A DNA stretch of 64,000 bases from Chromobacterium piscinae (GTDB lineage Bacteria; Pseudomonadota; Gammaproteobacteria; Burkholderiales; Chromobacteriaceae). Below are positions 17,954-27,304 of the stretch, in pieces. The notes under the pieces are model-generated. The model ran no database searches, was not told the origin of the DNA, and worked only from the letters and a program-made list of their open reading frames with translations. Made by a program: the position numbers and the translations under genes. The stretch spans positions 174,239 through 238,238 of the forward strand of contig NZ_JAJOHV010000020.1 in the NCBI RefSeq assembly GCF_021129175.1, given 5' to 3'. How positions within the stretch are numbered: the stretch's first letter is position 1; every line of letters starts with the position of its first letter.

Positions 17954-18285
17954 GAGGGTTGGCAGGGATTCACGAAAAACAGCCGTTGCAATCGTACCGT
18001 GATACGTACCATGTAATTACATACCGTTTCAGCAGCTCGATTCCGGTCGCTTGCCGGGATTTATCAGGCGGGATAATCACGAGTTATCACGCCTTATGCC
18101 TGAAAAGCCTTGTTCGGCGCGGGTTTTATAGTACATCGCCCTTTCATAGCAGTACGGCAACACCACTGTGATGCAGTCCAAAAACGTTGAGCCGGAGATC
18201 GGGTTGTGTGATGTTGAAATCTCCTTACAAAACATGCAATTAAGTTAATTTCAGCTGTTTTTCGTTCGTTTCCTTGCCGCCCCTC
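17954..18285 (-). repeat. 332-bp MITE/IS-remnant, right copy
   Basis: Inverted counterpart of 12258-12589, differing by only a few bases. It closes the composite unit; TTGCT follows directly at 18286-18290. Just inside (about 17827-17953, minus strand) an open frame reads LNGRRLKYLTSQLSEKW and RRWVVVKAKKSDKGF. This looks like the tail of an unrelated broken gene that I could not identify. Confidence 0.85.
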
Positions 18286-18344
18286 TTGCTCCGTGCCGGG
18301 GGCGTCGAAGTTGCTCACCCTGAACAAGTGTTTCCACTGGTGAA

Positions 18345-18364
18345 AATGCAATATATATTGCATT
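18345..18364. promoter_or_regulatory. Perfect 20-bp palindromic operator upstream of the Xre gene
   Basis: AATGCAATATATATTGCATT is fully self-complementary. It lies ~80 bp before the Xre start and just upstream of a plausible promoter (TTGACA near 18385, TACTCT 17 bp later). The simplest reading is autoregulation by the Xre protein and control of the tns genes behind it. Confidence 0.7.
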
Positions 18365-18446
18365 ATGGATCAATAACTTACGTTTGACATATCATCTAGT
18401 TATAACTACTCTGGTCGTACTTGATAGCACCACCAGAGATTCAGTC

Positions 18447-18872
18447 GTGAGTCCCTTTTCCAGATACCTACATCAGCTCCGTATGCAGTATGGAATTCGC
18501 CAGTCTGAGCTTGCTGAGCTGATTGGTTATGAGCAGAGCTACATCTCTGCGTTGGAGGTTGGCAGCAAGGGGCCACCAACTGAGGAGTTCGTCGAACGGC
18601 TCATCCAATCGATAGAACTCAACCCCACCGAACAAGACGAGCTGCGCAAGGCTGCTGCAGCCTCCCATCGAAAACTCGTCATCCCCGCTGACGTCCCTGA
18701 AGAGACCTATTGGTTGCTACAAGACTTTCGTGCGCATCTTGCAGAATTGCGCCCAGTACAGATCCGGTTGATCCGGGAGATTTTGGGTATCCAGAGCGAA
18801 CTCGGCCGTAACGTATCCGAACCGGTAAGAAGGCTTAGACGTCGGCAGAACAAGGAGGACATTGAAATGTAA
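18447..18872 (+). CDS. Xre-family helix-turn-helix regulator
   Basis: About 141 residues from the GTG at 18447; the upstream extension of the frame overlaps the promoter. The HTH covers residues ~5-60: LHQLRMQYGIRQSELAELIG, then YEQSYISALEVGSKGP, the standard Cro/C1 pattern. The C-terminal part (EETYWLLQDFRAHLAEL and the basic RRLRRRQNK) may mediate dimerisation. It lies between the operator palindrome and tnsA, so it probably controls transposition. A GC hairpin directly after the stop (18873-18901) may separate its transcript from tnsA. Confidence 0.8.
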   Translation: MSPFSRYLHQLRMQYGIRQSELAELIGYEQSYISALEVGSKGPPTEEFVERLIQSIELNPTEQDELRKAAAASHRKLVIPADVPEETYWLLQDFRAHLAELRPVQIRLIREILGIQSELGRNVSEPVRRLRRRQNKEDIEM

Positions 18873-18994
18873 AACGGGACAAACCTTGCGGCTTGCCCCG
18901 TGGGTAAGTATCTGACGACACTCAGTTTAGCAACTCCAGTATCGTCACCCCACGCACACTCGTCAAGCCGCACGCTCTCTTCTCAACCTGAAAA

Positions 18995-19015
18995 CCTCGG
19001 GTATCTCACCCGAGG
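18995..19015. promoter_or_regulatory. Perfect 8-bp stem-loop in the tnsA leader
   Basis: CCTCGGGT-ATCTC-ACCCGAGG, about 100 bp before tnsA. No T-run follows, so it is not a classic terminator. It could be a leader structure or a protein-binding site. Confidence 0.5.
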
Positions 19016-19111
19016 ATGGGCATTGTTACGCCTAATTTCAGGCATATCCAATCCGTGTAATGGCACTGATGGGGCTAACTGCGCCCTGTCAGGGCCTACT
19101 GGAGACGTGTC

Positions 19112-19831
19112 ATGCTGCACCCATTTCATCCAATGCAGAAGCTTGCAGAACAGTTATTACAACAGGCAGAGGAGGCATTCGCCGAACAGCCTGACCAGGC
19201 AGGCGTAGTCCATGGCCGACGACGCATTACGCAAGGGGCACGAGGTCGTCGGACGTCGCTGTTTCCAAGCCGTAAAAATGGGATCACGATCGCCCTCGAG
19301 AGCCAGGCGGAAGCATCCCATTGTCTTTTGCTCGAGCAAAACAAGCATGTCATCGGGTATCGGTGCCAACCCCTCGAAATACCATACGCGCCAGGACGGC
19401 GCTATTACCCAGATTTTTTGACCCGCACCCACGATGGACGCTGGCGCGTGAGTGAAATTAAACCCGATAAGCGGCACCTTGATGTAGAAAACCAGCAGCG
19501 CTTTGAGACCGTTAGTACTCTATTGGCTCATTGCGGTTTTGAGTTCTACCTGGTGGATAATAACGACCTGCCAAGAGGTACGCATCTAGATAACCTGTAC
19601 TGGTTGTATTGCCGATCTGCCACTCGCTCCTGGGCAGCTCAAGAAATCGAGTTGGCACAGCAGCTTCTCAGTAATCACTCCCACCCCACGACGTTCGGGG
19701 AAGCCCAATCACAACTCATACGCGAAGGGCTCCCTCCATCGCTTGTGGAATACCTGCTTTTTCACGGTCAGCTGGCAGCCAACTTTGACAGGCTTATCCA
19801 ACTAGGCACACCGGTGTGGAGTGTGGCATGA
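19112..19831 (+). CDS. tnsA: TnsA-like endonuclease of the Tn7-like transposase
   Basis: 239 residues; GGAG lies 8 nt before ATG. The restriction-enzyme-like fold is recognised by an acidic residue in LESQAEASHCLLLEQN, then RRYYPDFLTRT (catalytic Asp) and WRVSEIKPD (E-x-K). The C-terminal part (TTFGEAQSQLIREGLPPSLV) fits the TnsA C-terminal domain that contacts the rest of the complex. TnsA cuts the 5' ends of the element, allowing cut-and-paste rather than replicative movement. The stop overlaps tnsB as ATGA. Confidence 0.88.
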   Translation: MLHPFHPMQKLAEQLLQQAEEAFAEQPDQAGVVHGRRRITQGARGRRTSLFPSRKNGITIALESQAEASHCLLLEQNKHVIGYRCQPLEIPYAPGRRYYPDFLTRTHDGRWRVSEIKPDKRHLDVENQQRFETVSTLLAHCGFEFYLVDNNDLPRGTHLDNLYWLYCRSATRSWAAQEIELAQQLLSNHSHPTTFGEAQSQLIREGLPPSLVEYLLFHGQLAANFDRLIQLGTPVWSVA

Positions 19832-21801
19832 GTCAGACCCACAGCCCCAAAACAGGAATGCGGTTCATCATTCATGGCTGCGAATTCGAAATCACATACG
19901 TAGCCCATGGCTGGGTCCGCTATGCCGGGACAATCGGTGGAAAACCTTATCGCATCCCGTACGAGCGCTTCGTGGAGATGCAAGGATCTGGCTCACTCCA
20001 GATTCGACCACAAGAATCTGCGCGAATCTCGGCTGAAGGCCATGCTTTGAAAATTTCGGAGCAAACCGAGGAAGAGACGCGAGCCACGATACGAAGAGCC
20101 CGTTACGTTGAAGCTGCCATAGCACAGTTGACCCACCCTCGTTCAATCAAGCAGCTTACTGCATTTATCCCGGCACTGGCTTCACAGCTGGAAGATGCCA
20201 CCCCACCCACCCCGCGCATGGTTTGTCTATGGGTGAAAAAATATTTTGATGCCGGTCGGGTCTCTAATGCATTTGTTAGCCAAAAAAACAAGCGGGGCAA
20301 CCGCACTCTGCGGTTTCCTCCCGATGTGGAAATTTTAATCACCGAGGGTATTCAGCAGATCTATCTACAGCCAGAGAGACGAGACTGCAAGGACGTTTTG
20401 GCATTCGTTGTCGGCAAACTCGCGGAACAGGGAGTGCTGACAAAGGGTGGGACCTCACTTCGCATACCGACGTTGCGCACAATACAGCGCCGAGTGAAAG
20501 CGCTCGATCCCTACGTCGTGGCGCGTGCACGAAAAGGCAAAGAGGCCGCGGAACGAATTGCACGCGCGGCCGGTAGACAGATCATCAGCCCCAGGCCAAT
20601 GTTCCTGGTTCAGATCGATACCCACTACTTGGATATCACCCTCCGAGATCCGGATACCGGTGAGATCATTGGCCGGCCTTACCTAGTTTGCATCATTGAT
20701 GTGCACACACGGGTAGTAGTGGGAGTTTACATCAGCATGCTGCCGCCATCGGCCACCACTACCTTAGCGGCCGTCAAGGACATGCTGACCCGGCTCGGCC
20801 GTGGGTTGCCAGGAGGCGTCCCGGTCAAAATCATCCCGGACAATGGCGTTGAATTCAAAAACTCTGCCTTCGTCAGGTTGTGCGCTCGGCTAGGGATCAT
20901 TATCAATCCTGCCGAGATTCGTGACCCCAACGATAAGCCGCATGTTGAATCGTTTTTCCGCACCCTGACCTATTTCCTCGTCCAAAAGTGCGCAGGAACA
21001 ACCTTTTCCAACCCCGTTGCACGTGGCGATTACGACTCGCACCGTAAGGCGGCCTTGATGCTCGAAAAATTGATCGAGTACATCAACGAATGGATCGACA
21101 ATGTCTACCACCAAACCATTCACACCCGTACCGGACGAGCGCCAATCCTTGCCTGGAAAGATGCCACTCAAAATTGGGAGGCACCGATCTTTGAACCGGA
21201 AGAAGTTGACGCCATCGCTCGCCGCCCTGAAACACGCACAATTCATCGCGGGCGTGTTGTTGTTGACCACATTGAATACTTTTCACATGCACTCGCAACA
21301 CTGGAAGCACTCAAGGAGACGCGTGTCACCGTATTAGTCAATGAACTGGATCTTCATGAAGTCTATATTGAGCACCCGTCCGAACGCGGTGTGCTGATCC
21401 GCGCCGAATCTACAAACCCCGACTACACGCACGGGCTGACTTGGTATGAGCATCAGGAAGCTCAAAGAATCAAGGCGGCCTTAACTGAATCGGACCGACA
21501 GCGCCTGGGCCCCTACTGCGATCTTCTAGCGCGGTGGACCTTGTTTCAGAAGATCCAAGCAGACTCCACCTTGGCACGACGTCAGATTGCTCGCCTCACC
21601 AATGGCAAGGGCCGGCAACAACCACAGATACCGGCCGCTCCGATCGAGGCTTTATCCCCACTCTTCTTAGAACAGCAGCAAACCATCGCCTCTGTACTAC
21701 CAGAACAACCGTCCCCGCAACTTCCGCCCCACCCGGGTGACTTGCCATCAGCGCCAGCTGGCAACGCGGTAACCAGCTACGAAGTCATCGATCTGGAGTA
21801 A
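19828..21801 (+). CDS. tnsB: TnsB-like DDE transposase
   Basis: About 657 residues from the ATG at 19828, which overlaps the tnsA stop and has GGAG 6 nt upstream. The rve/DDE core shows FLVQIDTHYLDITL (first D), VKIIPDNGVEFKN (second D) and NDKPHVESFFRTL (E). N-terminal HTH regions and a C-terminal beta-barrel region follow the TnsB/TniA plan. The tail (after ~610) is rich in P, Q and A and probably contacts TnsC. The protein should bind the CGACACATAAGC-type repeats at both ends and join the 3' ends to the target. Confidence 0.92.
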   Translation: MSQTHSPKTGMRFIIHGCEFEITYVAHGWVRYAGTIGGKPYRIPYERFVEMQGSGSLQIRPQESARISAEGHALKISEQTEEETRATIRRARYVEAAIAQLTHPRSIKQLTAFIPALASQLEDATPPTPRMVCLWVKKYFDAGRVSNAFVSQKNKRGNRTLRFPPDVEILITEGIQQIYLQPERRDCKDVLAFVVGKLAEQGVLTKGGTSLRIPTLRTIQRRVKALDPYVVARARKGKEAAERIARAAGRQIISPRPMFLVQIDTHYLDITLRDPDTGEIIGRPYLVCIIDVHTRVVVGVYISMLPPSATTTLAAVKDMLTRLGRGLPGGVPVKIIPDNGVEFKNSAFVRLCARLGIIINPAEIRDPNDKPHVESFFRTLTYFLVQKCAGTTFSNPVARGDYDSHRKAALMLEKLIEYINEWIDNVYHQTIHTRTGRAPILAWKDATQNWEAPIFEPEEVDAIARRPETRTIHRGRVVVDHIEYFSHALATLEALKETRVTVLVNELDLHEVYIEHPSERGVLIRAESTNPDYTHGLTWYEHQEAQRIKAALTESDRQRLGPYCDLLARWTLFQKIQADSTLARRQIARLTNGKGRQQPQIPAAPIEALSPLFLEQQQTIASVLPEQPSPQLPPHPGDLPSAPAGNAVTSYEVIDLE

Positions 21802-21806
21802 AAACC

Positions 21807-22775
21807 ATGGAACAAAGCTCGAAAGAACCCCGGGGGTCGGCAGTCGAACGCGTTGCACGTCTAGATAAGGCGATTGTGCGCCATACAGACCTCGATCACG
21901 CCATCCAGGGAATCCAACATGCCATTCTTCAATCGTCACATTATCGCGAAGCGGTCGGATGCATGCTGCTGGCCGACGGCGGCATGGGAAAAACATTAGC
22001 CTGCAAAATCGTCATGGCAGGCTACAAAGGTGAGGTTGTAGTTGAAGATGGGATGGAAGTCACCAAAAGGCCGGCCTTCTACTTGGAGGCCCCTGCTCCT
22101 GCCACCGTTAAGGCAGTTGCTGCAATGATGCTCAGCAAGCTTGGCGATCCACGGCCTCTACTGGGTAGTACGCCGCATATGACTGAACGCCTTATCAGAT
22201 TGCTAAAAGCATGCGGAACAAAAGTCATTTTTCTTGACGAGTTTCATAACCTCTTGAAAATCGGGAAAAGATCGACTTCTGTCAACACAGAGGTTTGCCG
22301 TTGGTTGCGTAATATCGTTAACGAATCCGGCGTAACGATCTGTTTGGTTGGCACACCAGACTGTGCTCTGATCATTGATTCAGATATACAGTTTTCCAGG
22401 CGCTTCAAATTCAAATTTCACCTAAGACCATTAAAACCAGGAACAACCGAAGATAAAGGTTCACTTCAGATATTTCTTGAACATATCTGTCACGAAGCTG
22501 TTCGACGTGTGGAATTGGATCATATACCTGCACTTGGCAACCAGCTGGAGTCGCTAAAGATTTATGCTGCCACCAGCGGCAATCCAGAATTCATTATGTT
22601 CTTGATTAAGCAGGCGCTACTCATTGCGCTGCAAGAACATCGAAACTCCATCGTTATTGATGACTTTGCGCGAGCCTGGGATCTTGGCATTACCACAACA
22701 GTAAGCATTGCACGGAGCAACCCCTTTAGAATGACTAAAAGTCAGCTATCAGCTGTGTTTAGGAGGCTGAAATGA
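21807..22775 (+). CDS. tnsC: TnsC-like AAA+ transposition regulator
   Basis: 322 residues. Walker A LLADGGMGKTLACKI (residue ~55), Walker B VIFLDEFHNLL, sensor region ICLVGTPDC, arginine-finger segment FSRRFKFKFHLRPL. Belongs to the TnsC/TniB group that carries target information from TniQ to TnsA-TnsB. It starts 5 nt after tnsB and its stop overlaps tniQ (ATGA). Confidence 0.92.
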   Translation: MEQSSKEPRGSAVERVARLDKAIVRHTDLDHAIQGIQHAILQSSHYREAVGCMLLADGGMGKTLACKIVMAGYKGEVVVEDGMEVTKRPAFYLEAPAPATVKAVAAMMLSKLGDPRPLLGSTPHMTERLIRLLKACGTKVIFLDEFHNLLKIGKRSTSVNTEVCRWLRNIVNESGVTICLVGTPDCALIIDSDIQFSRRFKFKFHLRPLKPGTTEDKGSLQIFLEHICHEAVRRVELDHIPALGNQLESLKIYAATSGNPEFIMFLIKQALLIALQEHRNSIVIDDFARAWDLGITTTVSIARSNPFRMTKSQLSAVFRRLK

Positions 22776-24856
22776 CACCACTCGCACTACCAATTCGACC
22801 TATTCCCTATTTGGATGAATCACCGGCCAGCCTCTTGATACGCGCGGCGGAAAACAATGGCTTCGTCAGCGTCCTACAATTGCTTTCAGCCTATAGATTC
22901 CCCTCCCAAAGCGATGAGTGGCTAGTCGCCTCATTTGTTGATCAAACCCGCTTTGCTAAGATTATTCATGCAATGGGCTTGCACAAAGATTGCATTAGCT
23001 TGGCCTATCGTCGGATGGGGCCAACAAGTAAGTCTCCACGCGAAATGAATGGCATTGGCCTAGCAGAACGACTTTTCCGCAATGGCGCCAATGTGTATTG
23101 TCCAGAATGCCTTAAAGAACATCCATACTGGCGTAAAGCCTGGTTTATTCTCCCATTCGCAACGTGCAATAAGCATTGCATTCGCCTCCTGCAGGATTGC
23201 CCCTCATGTAAGCAGCCGTTATCCCTGACCAGAAACCGCTTACTTTATTGCCCATGTGGGTATGACCTCCGCCAGGGGAACACCAAGATGGCGGATCCCA
23301 CAGGTACTCAGTGGTTGCTTTCCCTTATTACTGCTCAAGACCAAGACGCACTCGACCGAATGCTGTGGTTCTGGTCAGCATTGCGAGAGGTCGATGGATT
23401 GGAAAATGGCACTGCAGCTGAGGCGCGGCGTCTTAACACTACGATGAAGTGGTACCGTGGTGACCAATGCATTGATGAAGTGCTAGCCGTAATTGAATCC
23501 CGCGCTCCATACATCCATCCACGGCTTCAACTGTTACCCTTTCTTCGCGAAAAGGGTGATTTATGTGACTTTGCTAAACGAATTTTGAAACGACATTCAG
23601 CCTTCATATTCGCTACGCCCCCACGGAAACATGAAGGCCAGCTAAGCCAAGAAGAAGCTGCTGCAGCATTAGGGATAACGTCCTGGCAAGTAAGAAAAAT
23701 GATTAAAGCAGGTCAAATAAAATTCATTACAGCTCATCTTGGTCGCGCAAAGTTGATTTCGCCAAATGAGATTGAGCGAGTTTTACGCCAACTAAGCGAA
23801 ACCCAACAAAATGAGCGCTCACATCAACGATTATCTGGTCGCCACAGCTTGACTGGGATCATTAAAAATATCCTTGCGGGCTACGCGCGCACAGATGGGT
23901 ATGACCTGGCCGAAGGGTTGATGACATTGCAATTCTCCGGAATGGTTGAGATGGTGTCATCTGATCCAGATTGGCTGACTATTCCTGAGGTCGCAACGAA
24001 GCTGGGCATTCATCCTGTCGTAGCATGGAGCATGATTAAACATGGAACCTTCCCGGCGAAACAGAAAATAATAGGCCGAAGTAAGAAAAATGTAGTCCAT
24101 ATTAGAGACATAGAGGTATTCGATGCCAATTTTGTAACAGCAGGCCGGTTAGCTCGTTCCATAGGCGCTAGTCAGCTTACATTTGCACATAAACTGATGC
24201 ACGTGGGAGTTAAGCCAATAGCAGGTCCAACCATCGATGGAATGATGGTATATCTTTTCAAAAGAACGGACTTGCAATGCGTAGATCTGAGCGCCTTGAA
24301 ATCCCTCAATAAATTTAAAGCACCATCAGGTCGAAGGCACAAGGGGGCAAAAGATGGCGGTCCTTCTGGAATCCTTCTTTCGGAAGTAACAAAATTATTA
24401 GGCTTAGAAAATATTCAGCAGACGCTCATGTTGATCAGAAAAGGTATTTTAGAAAAAGAATCATCAGTGGGGCGTAACGTACGCATCACAAAAGCATCCC
24501 TGGAAGGACTAATCCAATCTTTAGCTGACCCGGACCTGGTTCCTATAAGCCAGGTGGTCAATATAATAGGAACAAGTGAGGTAGTGGTCTACTTACAATG
24601 GGTGCATACAGGCGTACTAAAAATTTTAAATTTTGTACACTGGAGATTTGTTCGCAAAGATGACCTGGAACGAGTTTTGGAGCTACAAAGGAATTACTAT
24701 ACCGCCTCACAGGCTGGGAAGTTGCTCAATGTCCACCGGAGTCATGTACCAAATCTTGAGAGAAAAGGGTTAATTAAGGCTCTCGTGCTTCAGGGATCTA
24801 GGCGTTTAAGGCTTTATCCACGGAAGGATGTCGAAGCGCTTACGGTAACGCAATAA
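22772..24856 (+). CDS. tniQ: Long TniQ/TnsD-type targeting protein with a repeated HTH array
   Basis: 694 residues. The N-terminal TniQ domain has zinc-type cysteines and histidines (VYCPECLKEHPYW, ATCNKHC, DCPSC) and a second cluster YCPCGYDL. From residue ~290 to the end there are about six similar HTH_17/MerR-like units, at ~290-342, ~400-453, ~455-502, ~531-583, ~590-638 and ~642-692. Each has an S/P-x-x-EVA-x-x-LG-type helix pair and most a basic wing. The length is like site-specific TnsD rather than the short TniQ of CRISPR-associated elements. The array probably reads a long DNA site, plausibly the 3' end of nrdB (inference). Confidence 0.88.
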   Translation: MTPLALPIRPIPYLDESPASLLIRAAENNGFVSVLQLLSAYRFPSQSDEWLVASFVDQTRFAKIIHAMGLHKDCISLAYRRMGPTSKSPREMNGIGLAERLFRNGANVYCPECLKEHPYWRKAWFILPFATCNKHCIRLLQDCPSCKQPLSLTRNRLLYCPCGYDLRQGNTKMADPTGTQWLLSLITAQDQDALDRMLWFWSALREVDGLENGTAAEARRLNTTMKWYRGDQCIDEVLAVIESRAPYIHPRLQLLPFLREKGDLCDFAKRILKRHSAFIFATPPRKHEGQLSQEEAAAALGITSWQVRKMIKAGQIKFITAHLGRAKLISPNEIERVLRQLSETQQNERSHQRLSGRHSLTGIIKNILAGYARTDGYDLAEGLMTLQFSGMVEMVSSDPDWLTIPEVATKLGIHPVVAWSMIKHGTFPAKQKIIGRSKKNVVHIRDIEVFDANFVTAGRLARSIGASQLTFAHKLMHVGVKPIAGPTIDGMMVYLFKRTDLQCVDLSALKSLNKFKAPSGRRHKGAKDGGPSGILLSEVTKLLGLENIQQTLMLIRKGILEKESSVGRNVRITKASLEGLIQSLADPDLVPISQVVNIIGTSEVVVYLQWVHTGVLKILNFVHWRFVRKDDLERVLELQRNYYTASQAGKLLNVHRSHVPNLERKGLIKALVLQGSRRLRLYPRKDVEALTVTQ

Positions 24857-24887
24857 AAAAGAGGGAAGATTATTTTCCCTCTTTTTG
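24855..24887. terminator. Bidirectional rho-independent terminator after tniQ
   Basis: AAAGAGGGAA and TTCCCTCTTT pair around a short AT loop, with A-run and T-run on either side. It lies between tniQ and the convergent small gene at 24898. Confidence 0.85.
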
Positions 24888-24897
24888 CATCCGGACA

Positions 24898-25107
24898 CTA
24901 CTGTTCATCTTTAGCCGAGACCTCACAAATGTCCCTTCTCCCATCTGGGTAAACGCGAACCAGTCTACCTTGATGATCGAGACCGGAAATGTAAAGCCCT
25001 TTGGAAAATCTATTCCTTATAGCATCTTCCCCAGCCAGCTGAGCTTGTTGAATAAAATTCTGCAGCGGGACCCCAAGAACCATAAATGGCTTTGCTGAAT
25101 TTCCCAT
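24898..25107 (-). CDS. Small hypothetical protein
   Basis: 69 residues: an N-terminal part with FMVLGVPLQNFIQQAQ, then GLYISGLDHQGRLVRVYPDG, a beta-rich pattern. No family is recognised. It converges on tniQ and shares its terminator. It is kept because the frame is intact in AT-rich DNA and the translation looks protein-like. The AT-rich stretch 25108-25371 behind its start shows no gene. Confidence 0.5.
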   Translation of the reverse strand: MGNSAKPFMVLGVPLQNFIQQAQLAGEDAIRNRFSKGLYISGLDHQGRLVRVYPDGRRDICEVSAKDEQ

Positions 25108-25371
25108 AGAAGCACCATTATTACAAAAATACAGTTAAGAAGATAAGTTACACCTTAAAAAAGCATACCTCTTTACCAGGAAATTATCAACACGATACCT
25201 GAAACCAAAGTAGGTACTCAAAAAATCGTCTCTATACAGCACGCCAACAACAACCAATATAACATCAAGCTAGACCGGCAACATGCAAATGATATAATAT
25301 GCACTCCACATTGTCAGGCAGAAGCAATAAAGGCCGACATACCGTGCAAAACATACTAGAGGTGCTCTTAA

Positions 25372-26901
25372 TTGAATAGAAATGACAGAACCGAACTATC
25401 AAAGATAACAATAGAAAAAGAGTTTGAAAAAGCCAAGGGAGAGTTGACGCTCTTAATTGCTGACACAAAGGTAGAGCTCATACAGGCTGTCGCCGATGCG
25501 AAAGTCAACATTGGGGAGGCTGCAATTGACAAAATGCACACCATAAATGGGCATTTAAAAAACTGGGTCGTAGGCGTGATGATTACAGGAACAGTGGCAG
25601 TTCTTGGGCTTTGCGGCCTAAGTTATTCTAGCATTTCTTCCACTGCTCAGAAATATATTGAGACAAAATTAGACGACTGGATGTCTCTTGAGGCAAAAGG
25701 ATCTATCTTGAAAGAGTCTCTTGGACAAGTAAGAATGGAAGCTGTACTTAATGCTCTGACTATTCGACTAGAAAAAGCAAAGCTTGACGGACGTTCAGGC
25801 CTCGGGTTTGATATTTCTGAAGCGGAGGAGGCTAGAGTTATTGCATACATGCAAGAACCGACCACCAGCATATTTGCATTTCGCGATGGAGCTAATATCT
25901 TAGGAGCACTCATGGGGCCTTTTGGAGGCCACAGATCCAATCCAAAGATTGATGGATTATTAAAGGATGTTTTCACGACAAAGAATTACCAGGACGAGAA
26001 AAGGGATATATTAATCTCTGCATTACGGAACTATATCGGCACCTACCCATACGCCACGCAGGTAATTGACGATAAAGATGCCCCTCCTAACTGGCGGGCA
26101 GACGCATTTCATAATATCGCCATATTCAATGATAAAAAAGCCTATGATTTTGCCAACAACAATATCTTAAAAGACGAGAACAATTTCATGCAGATTGAAC
26201 TGGCCAAATATCTAGCAAGAAGGAGCGAGCACAGCAAAGAGCTAGATGAATGGTTTAAAATTCCCGGAAAAGAAGACATATCCATCAAATATGCAATAGC
26301 ATTAAATTCCGCATCCAACAAACTAATAAACTCTCTTGATGCAATCAACAGTAAGAAAGCAGCAAATAATCAAGCAGCATCATATCTATACGAGATAATA
26401 TCTACGGGCGGGAAAATAAAAATATGTGGAGATGCACAACAACCAGAAGAGATATGTGTAGAAAAAGGAAACTCAACCATTACTGTAACCAATCCACGCT
26501 ACCTTTTTGGAAACAATGAAATCATTTCCGGGCTATTATCTCTTTCTTTAAAAAACAACAAAAGCCCAGAATGGCTCATTGGCGCAATAACTGCAAAATC
26601 AAAACAAGGAACTTCGTTGGCACTTCGGTACGACATTGGCCAAGCAACTCTAACTGGAGAGACATATGGGAAAATCAATAATGACGATTGTGCCAGCTCA
26701 TTGATGCTTGTTGAAGATAACGTCGACGGAAAAATTGGTGTGTTTGCTCGATTCAGAAAGCCTGACGGGCAGTGGGTCTCAGACCGGATTATTAAATTCG
26801 AAAACTTTCACGCAGGAAAACTACACTTCTCATACGACGAAGACATGATAAATCGCATGGAAAGACGTGAATATTCAAAAAGGGAGAATAGCATAATTTA
26901 A
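25372..26901 (+). CDS. Single-pass membrane protein of unknown function (transposon cargo)
   Basis: 509 residues with a TTG start; AGAGG lies upstream at usable spacing. Layout: residues ~1-60 a charged helix likely to coil (ITIEKEFEKAKGELTLLIAD), one membrane span at ~63-85 (WVVGVMITGTVAVLGLCGLS), another helical region to ~165, then a soluble domain. Its middle (about 200-350) contains repeated helix pairs such as YDFANNNILKDENNFMQIEL, suggesting a HEAT-like scaffold, and the end is beta-rich (SLMLVEDNVDGKIGVFARF). Strongly AT-rich relative to the chromosome. Located between the tns operon and the far transposon end, a usual place for cargo. A defence role is possible but unproven. Confidence 0.65.
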   Translation: MNRNDRTELSKITIEKEFEKAKGELTLLIADTKVELIQAVADAKVNIGEAAIDKMHTINGHLKNWVVGVMITGTVAVLGLCGLSYSSISSTAQKYIETKLDDWMSLEAKGSILKESLGQVRMEAVLNALTIRLEKAKLDGRSGLGFDISEAEEARVIAYMQEPTTSIFAFRDGANILGALMGPFGGHRSNPKIDGLLKDVFTTKNYQDEKRDILISALRNYIGTYPYATQVIDDKDAPPNWRADAFHNIAIFNDKKAYDFANNNILKDENNFMQIELAKYLARRSEHSKELDEWFKIPGKEDISIKYAIALNSASNKLINSLDAINSKKAANNQAASYLYEIISTGGKIKICGDAQQPEEICVEKGNSTITVTNPRYLFGNNEIISGLLSLSLKNNKSPEWLIGAITAKSKQGTSLALRYDIGQATLTGETYGKINNDDCASSLMLVEDNVDGKIGVFARFRKPDGQWVSDRIIKFENFHAGKLHFSYDEDMINRMERREYSKRENSII

Positions 26902-27304
26902 TCAAATCAAAACCTAATCCATTATCAAATATAAGACAGGATTTAATTATTCTTACGAGAAGATAGGTCAACGAAATTCTTGTTCAACAACGGGGACCTA
27001 TCAACTTCCCGACAACTCCACTACTTTTTTTATTAGTCCAACCTGTCCATATTTGGTGCCACATTACCGGCTTGTCGGTATTGCAGCCCAAACTGGCCCT
27101 TCAAACTGGAGAGGCCGAATGGCAGAAATGGCAACGATCTGCCTGTGATACCCCTTGGTCAGCCGCAAGTTGAACAGATCGATCCTCCCCATAATACTCT
27201 CTGAGCGTCTACTCAGGATCACATATCTTGACCACCATCTGAGATGCCGTTCAGGTGTAGTTGATTTTCATACTGCATATCAAAAACATCAATCCAGGAT
27301 TTTC
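26902..27304. other. No supported gene (403 bp)
   Basis: AT-rich in the first half, then mixed composition (about 27050-27250). I see no conserved gene, terminator or repeat here. The higher-GC second half may be the remains of an older insertion. Confidence 0.4.

Larger units (their letters stand above)
12258..18285. mobile_element. Composite mobile unit carrying a peptide-modification cluster
   Basis: Two 332-bp near-identical sequences in inverted orientation (12258-12589 and 17954-18285) bracket 5.4 kb of DNA. Immediately outside, both boundaries read TTGCT (12253-12257 and 18286-18290) as a direct repeat, as expected if the whole unit inserted once and duplicated 5 bp. Neither 332-bp copy has its own obvious target duplication. 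The interior carries a broken IS21-type transposase gene and a five-gene operon with a base composition between that of the flanking sbcCD and tns regions. No intact transposase is present inside, so movement would need one supplied in trans. Confidence 0.8.
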
